26,885 nucleotides of DNA from DASPKW01 sp038244055. Lineage in GTDB: Bacteria > Planctomycetota > Phycisphaerae > Tepidisphaerales > Tepidisphaeraceae. The stretch lies in assembly GCA_038244055.1 (NCBI GenBank), contig JBBRTW010000033.1, positions 1 through 26,885 on the forward strand, in the 5' to 3' direction. A model generated the notes under the pieces. It was not told the origin of the DNA. It worked only from the letters and a program-made list of their open reading frames with translations, and did not search any database. Both the position numbers and the translations under genes were made by a program. This document shows positions 19,408-26,885 of the stretch, in pieces (the stretch's first letter is position 1; each line of letters starts with the position of its first letter).

Positions 19408-22400
19408 TCAATGCGGCCGGGCGGATTGTCGCTTTGGAGAAGGCTTGGCGGGCTGAATCGCAACCGATGAAAACAGCGAGTTGGCGGGGGCCAGCTTACG
19501 TTTTGCCGCCGGAACTGGCGTTGGCGTGGCGGGTGACCACCCGAGTTGGCCGGCGTCCGCGCCTGCCTGCACCGGCGGATTTGGCGGAAATGCGGTGGTC
19601 TTGAACGCGGCGGACGCCGTCGCTCGCCTGGCCGGGGGCGTAATCGTTGAAGGTATCGCCAAAGCCGGTCGAGACGGCGCTATGCGTCCGCCCGATCGTG
19701 CCTGCGAGGGCGCTGCGGCAACTGATGCGACGGGGACTGTGGGTATTGGCGTTGGAGGAGTTTGCGCGACAGCGGTCGGGGCATTGGCTCCGGCGGGTAT
19801 GCCCGCAGCGTTCGATCCAATCGAGTCCGTCGAGGTTTGTTGTTGCGCCGCCGGCGCGGGCGAATTGGCCGGCGCGGCGCTGGTGGGCGCGGCCGGCGCG
19901 GCCGGCGCGGCGGACTCGGCCGGCGCGGGCGGGGCTGAATCCAGCGCCGAACCCGCCGTGGGAATGCTCATGCCGTAGTGATTGGCGAGGATGAGCAGGT
20001 CGTTGAGCCCGACCGAGCCATCGCCATCGAAGTCGCCTTCGGCCCAGGTGACGCCCGTCAGGCCGTAATGGTTGGCCAGGAGGAGGAGATCGTTGAGTCC
20101 GACATCGCGCGAAAGATCGGCGTCGCCGGGGAGGAAGTCGAACGTGAGCGTTGCGGGAGTGGCCAGCCCGTTGCCGGCGGCATCGGCGACCGCGCCGGCG
20201 GCGAGCGTGGCGGTGTAGCGGCCGGGATCGAGGCCGGCGGGCAATGTGAACGAAGCCGTGAAGGTCGCGGCGTCCCATGCAACCGCGGCGGCGTAGAGGT
20301 CGGTCGTCGTGTCGGCGAGGCGGAAGGCGAGGTCCGCCGGAAGCAGCGAGGCCGAGACATCCTCGGTGAAGCGAATGCGGATCGTGCCGGGGACGGCTGG
20401 GATGAATGTGGGCGCGCCGACGATGGCAGGCGGGGTGGTATCGGGTGGGTCGGCGACGGCGACGTTAACCGTGTTGCCGGCCGGGTAGGCGCCATCCTCA
20501 TCGGTCGCGGTGGCGGAGATGATGTATGGGCCGGCGGCGGCGTAGGTGTGGGTGATGGTCGCGGGGTTGCCGGTGACGACCTGTGGCGTCCCCTCGCCCC
20601 AGTTGATCGTCCAGGAGGCGATCGTGTCCTGCCCGGGTTCGGCGCTGCGGGTCAGGCTCAGCGTGTAGGTGACGCCGGTCGTCGCGGTGGCCGCCCCCAA
20701 GATCGACAGCGTCGGGGCGATATTGGCGACGGCCACCTGCACGGAAGCGGTCCCGGTCGCCGAGAAGAGATCGCTGACCACGATCGTCACGGTATAAGAT
20801 GTGGCCGGGTCGGCGGGGTTGTCGGCGTAGACGTGGCTGAGGCTGAACGTCTTGCCGGACAGCGCCAGCGGTTGCACGCCGCCGCCATCGCCGTAGTTGA
20901 CGGTGGCGGTCCAGGAGGAGTCGGGGTCGAGATCCGGGTCATTAAAGCTGCCACTGGCGGAGTATGTGCCACCCTCGTTGATGGATGCATCGACAAGCGG
21001 GCTGATGGTCGGCGCGGTGTTGGGGAGGTTGTTCGCGCCGGGCGTGCCGCCGTTGGCGCTGGCCTGCCAGTTGGCCGGGTCGTTCGAGTAGGCCGCCGCA
21101 ACATTTTTGATGAGCGAAGGCCCCGCGCCATCGGGCGATGTCGGCCAGGGAGTGCTGGTGCCGTAGGTGACGCGGTCGGCGGTGATGTAGGGCGCGATCC
21201 CGGCGATTGGCGCACCCGGTTTGGCGAGCTTGACCTTCTCGCCGCCGTTGCTCAGCGCGCCGGTGTACGGGCCGAAGATCGGGATGGCGGCGGGAATATT
21301 GTATTGGGTTCGGTAAGTCGCCGGCAGGATCGGCACGACCAGGGCGAATCCATAGGCCGGGATGGAGACGCCCTGGGGGAATACGAAGGTCACGCCATCG
21401 GTGAGTTGCCAGGTGTTGGCGGGATTGGCCGGGTCGTACAGGTTCACCGCGGCGCTGGTGATGTTCCGCAGTTCGATGAATTCATCCCCGCTGCCCGAGG
21501 GATGGTACATCAACTCGGTCATCACGATCGGGCCGACTTTGGGCGCGGAGTTGGCAGCGCCGAAGGTGGGCGCGGCCAGTTGCGGAAAATCCACATCGCC
21601 GACGCTGTTGACGTACCGGCCATGGGTGACGCCCGGATCGGCCGCGCCGAAGTCTTCGGTATCGCGATACCCCAGCACATTGCCGGCCGAATCCCCCTGC
21701 GACAGGTAGACATTTCCACCCGCATCCGCAAGCGAAAGCACCGCGCCGAAATCAGCCTGGGTGAAAGTCAGGTAGCCGCCGGCGGGAATGATCGTGCCCG
21801 GCGCGATCTGGAATTCCTTGAGGTTGGCCGCCTGGTCGCTCAGATACCAGTAACTCAGGTAAATGGGGCTGGCGATGGTGTTTCGCAATTCGATCCATTC
21901 GCCGCCGGCGATGCCCGTGGCGTTGGACAGCACTTCATTGATGATGACCGATCCGCCGGGCAGGCCGGTATCGGCCGCGCCGGGAGCGCCGTTGACCAGC
22001 GGGCTCGGATGCCAGCCCGAAGCGGCGCTCAAGGCGGCATTGGTGGCGTTGGGATCGACCGCGACGAGCGAGTAGCCATCGCCATCGGTGTTTGCATACC
22101 ACCCGTCCGCGTAGATGAAGTCTTCAATCGCCTGGCCGAGCGGGCTGGCGAGCGTGATCTCGTCGCCGCTGTTGGAGAGCGATCCGAAATAGACGCCCGC
22201 CACGGGAACGCTGGTTCCATAGAGCGACTGGAAGGCGGCCAGGTTCTTCACTACCGTGATGTACTGCCCGGCAAGCAGATTCGACAAGCCCTTGGGGAAT
22301 GTGAAATTCGCGCCGCCGCCAAGCACGAAACCCTCGAGTGCGATGGGTGTCGCACCGGTGTTCTGCAATTCGATAAATTCAAAATCCCCCTCGGCATAGA

Positions 22401-25400
22401 TGCTGCCGGCGGGCGGATTGGCCGGATGATACATGACCTCGGTCACCCGCAGCGCCGGCGGCGGGCCGACGATGAAGGTGGCATCGGTCGAGGCGCTCCA
22501 GACGCCATTGAGCAGCACGCGGGTCTGCAGGCGCGCGCTGGTCGACAACGCCGGCGGATGCGCTGGATCGTAAATCTGCGCCGTCAAGCCCACGCCGCCG
22601 CCGGGCAGGCGCGGGTCGCTGCCATCGGTGGTGTAATAGATGACCCCGCCGCCGTTGGTGATGTTCTTGGCGGAGTTGTTGATCGTGAGTTGGAAGCCCG
22701 TCGCGACCGTTCCGCCGAACTGGCTGTATTCCGCGGCATCGGTGACGGGATACCAGCCCTTGGCGAGGAACTGGGCCAGCACATTGGCGGTGCGAACGGG
22801 GAAGTAGCTGCCCACGATCCGCGTGACCTCGGTGTTCCAGGTATCGCGCGTGTAGGGCGTGACGGGAACGCGGTAATCCCCCCAGCGGGCGGATTCATCG
22901 ATGATGGCTTTGTTGATCTGGTTGGACATCGCGGTGTACCGCGCCGCGTTGGCGGCGGGAGTGAGCGCGCCATCGTTGAAGAACGCCCGGTGAACGCGAT
23001 CGGCGAAGAGCACCTTGAAATCGGCATTGGTCATCAACTGCTGGAAAATATGCGAGGGCGCGCCGGTGTTGTTGATCGCCGTGATGTTGTCGCCGGTCCC
23101 TTCGAGGGTGCGCTCGGAATCCCAGGCGATGAACTTCCAGCCGTCGCCGGCGATGTGGCCGTTGCGGAAGGCGTACCAGTTGTGGTTGTTCGCGTCCCAG
23201 TCCTGGTTCCCATCGAACATCATCTGCGCGATGTAATCGGCCAGGTTTTTCACATCCACCCAGGCTTTGACATCCTGGTAGCCCTCATCGGTGGATACAT
23301 ACGGCACTGTCGAACCGCTGACGACCACGGTCTGATTGATCTTGGAATTGAGCGTCGCCCAGTCGTTGGCCGCGCCGTTGGGATTGTCGGCCGGGCTGTC
23401 AACCGGCGTGCCGGCATTCAGCACCTCGTAATCATCGGCGGTTCCGCCGAGCTGCGTGGCGATGAACGATGATTCGGGCCGGTCGGCGGCATCGTACATG
23501 CCCCAGTAAAGCCCATTGATGTAGAGCTGCACGAACTTCTGCCGCGCGCCGACATTGCCCATCGCACGCTGCGTGAGGCGATTCCATCCATCGCGGATGT
23601 ACTCGGCTTCCTGGCGCTGCACGGAGGTGCTGTGGGTCCAGGAATTGTTGTATGTGCCGCGCAGATCGATCGTATCCAGCCCGTTGGATCCCGGGCCGTA
23701 GAAGGGATAATCCAGCGTGCTGGCCCCGTAATCGCTCTTGAAGAGAATGCGGAACGAGTGCTTGGGCTGCTTGGAATTCTGCCGCGCCGCCGCGCCCTGG
23801 ATTCGCAGCCCGGCGTCGATCTGAAACCCATCGCTTCCATCGGGGTTGATCAATTCGATCGATGCGGCCTTTTCCCAGGCCACGCCTTCCATCTGCGGAA
23901 GCTGATAAATCCCGCCACCGGTGATGAGATTATTCACCAGCACCGGCGCGGCGAAGAGATTGGCCGGATCGGTGGCGATCGAGATCGTGGGGATTTGGGT
24001 CAGGCCGGCGATGAAATCGGCATTAGTCCAGCTCGACCCCGCCGTGGGAGTGGAAATGCGCGAGTCGATGTTGTAGTCGGCCGGGTAAGTGCCGGCCGGG
24101 ACGCCGCCGGTGGTGTCGCCGGCCCAGGTGGTCGGGTAGCTCGCGGTTGGATATCCGGCCGACGGCACGGTCTGCGACTGAACGCCGGCGAGAAAAAGAT
24201 ACGTCTGGGTGCCGACCTCGCTGGCTAAATAGCCCGGCTTGAACGCCGCGGCGCGGAGCACGGTCGTCGCCGAAATGTGCACCGGGCCGGTATACACCGT
24301 TCCGTTCGAGGCGGTGGGCGCGGTGCCATCGGTCGTGTAGCGAATCGTCGCGCTGGAGGTGGTTTCGCTGATGCTCGCGTCGAACGCCGTTGTGTAATAT
24401 CCATGATCGGCGCTGAACTCAACGGGCTTGACCGATCCCACGCTGCCCCCCGCGTTGGCCGCCGCGGGCGTCGGCGTCGCGAAGTATTGCAGGCCCGGCT
24501 GAATGACCGTCGTGAACTTCAGTTCGGGCACGATGAGGAACCGGCCATCGGCGGCCGAATTATTCAGGCCCTGGATCGCCAGCAGATTACTCCCGGGCAC
24601 CAGCGCGCTCTGGAATGCGGTGATGTCGAAATCCTGAAACGCGGTGGCCGAGCTGTCGGTGCGATCCGAGGCTGCCGCCGCGTTGTAGGCCGGCGCTGTT
24701 CCCGCGCTCCCGGGGGCGTTGCTCCGCGCGACTTCCTGGCCGTTGAGATAGGCCACGAAACCGTCTTCGTATTTCATGCTCAACACGAGCGAAGTCACCT
24801 GCGACGGGTCGATCGCCGTGAAGGCAACGCGCAGGTAAACCGATGCGTTGACGTTCTGCATCGAAGCGGCGAGGTCGGTATTGATCAAACCCGTGTAGAC
24901 CGGCTGCACTCCGCTTCCCGGCGTCGGCGGGGCGGTGGTCGTCGAGAGATAGAGGTCCATCCCGTAAGCGCCGGCGGCGCTTCCCTGCGCCTTGACGTAA
25001 TAATTTCCGGTGGAGGGGACGATGAAACTGTAAAGGGTCGAGTCCTTGTCGTAGGGGGACGTTCGCGTGCTGGTGCCATCCTCCAGGCCCAGCACGGTCG
25101 TGCCGGCGGAATTGTAAAGGGTGACTTTGACATCCGCGGTTGCGGTTGAATCGAGATTGATCGTCACCAGGTCGCCGGCCGTGAGCTTGTACTTGAACAT
25201 GTCGGTGGCTGCGCCCGAGCCCAGCGAGCCGGTGGTGTGCGAGAGATATTGCACGCGCCGCCAGCTTCTGGAGATGTCGGAGGCGGTTGGCCCGGTGTCG
25301 TTGCTGGAGGCCGGCTCGGCGGCGGTCGTGCCGCCCGTGGTCGGCGCGGTGGAGGTGTTCTCCAGATAGATCCCCAGGTCGTAAGTGCCGCTGGTGAGGT

Positions 25401-26493
25401 TGCTGGCCGAATGCGCCTTAACGTAATACGTATCGGCCGCGGCGATCGAGAACCGGTCGATCAGGGCATCGCTGCCGACGCCGTCTTCATCGTTGCTTGT
25501 GACCAGGATCAACGAACTGGCATTGCTGCCGCGAAACAGTTCGACATACGGATCGGCATTGGTGCCGCGCGATGAGGGCGAGCCCGAAACCGAAAGGCTC
25601 AGGATATCGCCGACCTGCATCGCGCCGATCTTGTAATAGTCATTGTCGCTGCCCGCGGAGAAGTTCCCCTTGATTCCCATGTGATAGATGCTGCTGGCCG
25701 CCTGCGCCGCGAAATTAGTGGTGGCATCGTTGGCCGTCGCGGCCGTGTCGTTGGGCTCGGTCTCGGTCGTCAGCGCCGGCGGGTTGCTGCCGCCGGGTAT
25801 GACCTCGAATCCCAGGCCGCTGGTCCCGCTCGCCCAGGTCGAATCGTCGAAGCCATCGAGCGATGTCCAGGTCGATCCGAGCCCCGCGCCGGAGGGCACG
25901 AGAATGCGCGTCGGCGCCGGCGTGTTGATGAGCGGCGTGGTTGTCGTCGAAGTCGGACCCGGTCCGTAGGAAACATCCGATGCCTGCTCGGGATACGGAT
26001 CGAACGAGGAAACGACCGTGTCATCGGGCTTGTAGAAAATGATCGACCCGCCCGATTTATCCAGATTGAAGTTGGAGTGAATCTCGCTCGCGGCGTTGAT
26101 TGGCGTCGCCTGGCTGTCGCAGAAGATGATCTTGAATCCGCTGGCCGCGATGGTGGTCGCGGTGGCATTGGTCGTCGGAATCGTGAAAGTGGAAGCCGCG
26201 CCGCCGGCGTCTTTCGCGGTGATCTTCCAGCCGCCCAGATTCACCACCGCGACGCCGGGGTTATAAATCTCGATCCAATCCGGATGCGAGCCATCGGCCG
26301 CTGCCAGCCCGGTTTTGTTGTTGGTCAGAAACTCGTTGATGACCGGATCGACGCCCGCCAGCAGAATCCGCGACTCCATCGCCTCGAACGGGAGGCAGGA
26401 ATTGGCGGCACTGGAAATCTTCGCCGCCTTCCGGCGCGGCCTGCCATGCTTCGATGCGCGCCATCGCGCCCTCATCGCGCCATCCGCCCTCAT
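19408..26493 (-). CDS. Large CotH/LTD/PPC/PKD/dockerin protein B (2361 residues)
   Basis: ATG 26493 is supported by GGAAG six bases upstream and by a TGATG overlap with the stop of protein C. Approximate order by residue follows. There is a basic N-terminus, LEPR-XLL-like AMESRILL near 39-46 and an LTD at 48-180. A galactose-binding-like domain is split by two PPC-like modules (238-527) and resumes to about 687. Then come CHB_HEX_C-like (688-772) and CotH kinase-like (775-1250, with GMYDAADRPESSF near 995, NQDWDANNHNWY near 1094 and AWDSERTL near 1125). A second CHB_HEX_C-like domain containing DGSDPRLPGGG follows (1255-1342), then three LTDs (1343-1822), two PKD-like domains and one Ig-like domain, a dockerin pair (2121-2177), and a Pro/Ala tail ending PKRQSARPH. 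It is a paralogue of A without the CotH and CHB_HEX_C insertions and without the TRKRI tail motif. It is likely exported; the route is not a classical signal peptide. Confidence 0.93.
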   Translation of the reverse strand: MRADGAMRARWRASKHGRPRRKAAKISSAANSCLPFEAMESRILLAGVDPVINEFLTNNKTGLAAADGSHPDWIEIYNPGVAVVNLGGWKITAKDAGGAASTFTIPTTNATATTIAASGFKIIFCDSQATPINAASEIHSNFNLDKSGGSIIFYKPDDTVVSSFDPYPEQASDVSYGPGPTSTTTTPLINTPAPTRILVPSGAGLGSTWTSLDGFDDSTWASGTSGLGFEVIPGGSNPPALTTETEPNDTAATANDATTNFAAQAASSIYHMGIKGNFSAGSDNDYYKIGAMQVGDILSLSVSGSPSSRGTNADPYVELFRGSNASSLILVTSNDEDGVGSDALIDRFSIAAADTYYVKAHSASNLTSGTYDLGIYLENTSTAPTTGGTTAAEPASSNDTGPTASDISRSWRRVQYLSHTTGSLGSGAATDMFKYKLTAGDLVTINLDSTATADVKVTLYNSAGTTVLGLEDGTSTRTSPYDKDSTLYSFIVPSTGNYYVKAQGSAAGAYGMDLYLSTTTAPPTPGSGVQPVYTGLINTDLAASMQNVNASVYLRVAFTAIDPSQVTSLVLSMKYEDGFVAYLNGQEVARSNAPGSAGTAPAYNAAAASDRTDSSATAFQDFDITAFQSALVPGSNLLAIQGLNNSAADGRFLIVPELKFTTVIQPGLQYFATPTPAAANAGGSVGSVKPVEFSADHGYYTTAFDASISETTSSATIRYTTDGTAPTASNGTVYTGPVHISATTVLRAAAFKPGYLASEVGTQTYLFLAGVQSQTVPSAGYPTASYPTTWAGDTTGGVPAGTYPADYNIDSRISTPTAGSSWTNADFIAGLTQIPTISIATDPANLFAAPVLVNNLITGGGIYQLPQMEGVAWEKAASIELINPDGSDGFQIDAGLRIQGAAARQNSKQPKHSFRILFKSDYGASTLDYPFYGPGSNGLDTIDLRGTYNNSWTHSTSVQRQEAEYIRDGWNRLTQRAMGNVGARQKFVQLYINGLYWGMYDAADRPESSFIATQLGGTADDYEVLNAGTPVDSPADNPNGAANDWATLNSKINQTVVVSGSTVPYVSTDEGYQDVKAWVDVKNLADYIAQMMFDGNQDWDANNHNWYAFRNGHIAGDGWKFIAWDSERTLEGTGDNITAINNTGAPSHIFQQLMTNADFKVLFADRVHRAFFNDGALTPAANAARYTAMSNQINKAIIDESARWGDYRVPVTPYTRDTWNTEVTRIVGSYFPVRTANVLAQFLAKGWYPVTDAAEYSQFGGTVATGFQLTINNSAKNITNGGGVIYYTTDGSDPRLPGGGVGLTAQIYDPAHPPALSTSARLQTRVLLNGVWSASTDATFIVGPPPALRVTEVMYHPANPPAGSIYAEGDFEFIELQNTGATPIALEGFVLGGGANFTFPKGLSNLLAGQYITVVKNLAAFQSLYGTSVPVAGVYFGSLSNSGDEITLASPLGQAIEDFIYADGWYANTDGDGYSLVAVDPNATNAALSAASGWHPSPLVNGAPGAADTGLPGGSVIINEVLSNATGIAGGEWIELRNTIASPIYLSYWYLSDQAANLKEFQIAPGTIIPAGGYLTFTQADFGAVLSLADAGGNVYLSQGDSAGNVLGYRDTEDFGAADPGVTHGRYVNSVGDVDFPQLAAPTFGAANSAPKVGPIVMTELMYHPSGSGDEFIELRNITSAAVNLYDPANPANTWQLTDGVTFVFPQGVSIPAYGFALVVPILPATYRTQYNIPAAIPIFGPYTGALSNGGEKVKLAKPGAPIAGIAPYITADRVTYGTSTPWPTSPDGAGPSLIKNVAAAYSNDPANWQASANGGTPGANNLPNTAPTISPLVDASINEGGTYSASGSFNDPDLDPDSSWTATVNYGDGGGVQPLALSGKTFSLSHVYADNPADPATSYTVTIVVSDLFSATGTASVQVAVANIAPTLSILGAATATTGVTYTLSLTRSAEPGQDTIASWTINWGEGTPQVVTGNPATITHTYAAAGPYIISATATDEDGAYPAGNTVNVAVADPPDTTPPAIVGAPTFIPAVPGTIRIRFTEDVSASLLPADLAFRLADTTTDLYAAAVAWDAATFTASFTLPAGLDPGRYTATLAAGAVADAAGNGLATPATLTFDFLPGDADLSRDVGLNDLLLLANHYGLTGVTWAEGDFDGDGSVGLNDLLILANHYGMSIPTAGSALDSAPPAPAESAAPAAPAAPTSAAPANSPAPAAQQQTSTDSIGSNAAGIPAGANAPTAVAQTPPTPIPTVPVASVAAAPSQARSGGRIAPSRPALAIPSTITPPARRATASAAFKTTAFPPNPPVQAGADAGQLGWSPATPTPVPAAKRKLAPANSLFSSVAIQPAKPSPKRQSARPH
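24912..25785 (-). other. Two PPC-like modules inside the galactose-binding-like domain of protein B
   Basis: The host breaks after SGLGFEVIPG and resumes at PVYTGLINTDLAASMQ. The first inserted module has the typical TEPNDTAATAN opening, DNDYYKIG, and SIAAADTYYVKAHS. The second has AEPASSNDTGPTASD, TDMFKYKLTAGDLVTINL and VPSTGNYYVKAQG. These match bacterial pre-peptidase C-terminal (PPC)-type beta domains. The same junction in protein A holds a PA14-like module instead. Confidence 0.75.
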
Positions 26494-26885
26494 CAGCGGC
26501 TTCCTTTCCGGGGGTCATCCCAAATGGAGTAACCGATCCGCTTGCGGGTCTGGAACTTCGGTTGATTCAAAGCCGCCGGCGCGGGGATTGAAACCACTTT
26601 GGTCGCCGCGGCCTGCGCGGGGATGGAACCGCTCGCCGGAACCGTAGTGACGGGCGATCCGGCTGGAGCCATGTTTCCGGCCGGCTTGCCGCGCGAAACC
26701 GTGGAACCCTTGACCGGCTCTGGAGGCTTATTCTCCGCCAATGGTTTCTTCGGCGGCGCTGGCTGAGGCGCGGCTGGAGCGGCGGCAGGAGTAGAAGGTG
26801 CCGGCGGGACCGACTGAATCGCCGGGGCTGGCTTGGCCGCAACCACCGCAACGGCATCCGTTTCGGGAGCCGTCGGTGCAGGCAA
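26493..26885 (-). CDS. 3' end of a Pro/Ala-tailed protein C, start outside window
   Basis: The frame is open to the window edge, so only the C-terminal ~130 residues are visible. They form a Pro/Ala-rich, disordered-looking tail (e.g. PAPAIQSVPPAPSTPAAAPA) ending FQTRKRIGYSIWDDPRKGSR. The end matches the end of protein A at both protein level (ALNQ, F.TRKRI, S.WD) and DNA level (shared GATCCGCTTGCGGGT). By analogy with A and B the missing part may contain a dockerin pair and extracellular modules (inference). Its stop overlaps the start of protein B by one base (TGATG), implying an operon and translational coupling. Confidence 0.8.
   Translation of the reverse strand: MPAPTAPETDAVAVVAAKPAPAIQSVPPAPSTPAAAPAAPQPAPPKKPLAENKPPEPVKGSTVSRGKPAGNMAPAGSPVTTVPASGSIPAQAAATKVVSIPAPAALNQPKFQTRKRIGYSIWDDPRKGSR

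Noticed and set aside
19978..23472. Very long (1164-codon) plus-strand open frame opposite protein B
   Set aside because: It is antisense to recognisable LTD, CotH, PKD and dockerin coding sequence. Its translation is Gly/Arg/Asp/Val-rich low-complexity sequence with no domain motif, which is normal for antisense frames of GC-rich genes.

Overview
The window is GC-rich, with a coding style typical of Planctomycetes, probably the Phycisphaerae side of the phylum (an inference, since no rRNA or marker gene is present). The support is the combination of an N-terminal LEPR-XLL-like motif (LLESRRML, AMESRILL) on very large secreted proteins, type I dockerin pairs, lamin-tail (LTD) and CotH domains, a PEP-CTERM protein, a multihaem cytochrome, and dispersed REP-like inverted repeats.

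Layout. Positions 1-3227 on the plus strand hold four genes: the 3' part of a six-haem c-type cytochrome, a 23-residue lysine-rich protein, a 138-residue protein of unknown function, and a secreted alpha/beta-hydrolase (esterase/lipase type). Three of the gaps between them carry repeats: a long inverted repeat that supplies the last codons of the cytochrome gene, a short tandem repeat, and a second REP-like inverted repeat. A convergent gap with a possible hairpin separates this block from a single minus-strand gene of 14.6 kb (3266-17890), called protein A here. A promoter-bearing intergenic region of about 310 bases (17891-18204) then leads into a plus-strand PEP-CTERM gene (18205-19320). 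Next comes a second giant minus-strand gene (19408-26493), called protein B. Protein B is stop-start coupled (TGATG) to the 3' end of another minus-strand gene that runs off the window, called protein C.

A and B are paralogues with the same backbone: LEPR-XLL-like motif, LTD, a galactose-binding-like beta domain, a chitobiase-C-like (CHB_HEX_C) domain, a CotH kinase-like domain, a second CHB_HEX_C-like domain, three LTDs, Ig/FN3/PKD-type domains, a dockerin pair and a Pro/Ala-rich tail. They are probably exported surface or extracellular-matrix proteins. The most interesting feature is that the backbone domains of A are interrupted by complete foreign modules, and these are nested to a third level: FCCH-like modules inside a PA14-like unit, which itself sits inside the CotH domain. 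B serves as an empty-site comparison for most of these insertions. At one shared junction, A carries a PA14-like module and B carries two PPC-like modules. A second point of interest is a C-terminal tail motif (LNQ..F.TRKRI..S.WD) shared by A and C and absent from B, which could be a new sorting or anchoring signal.

No tRNA, rRNA, CRISPR array, transposase or phage gene was seen.
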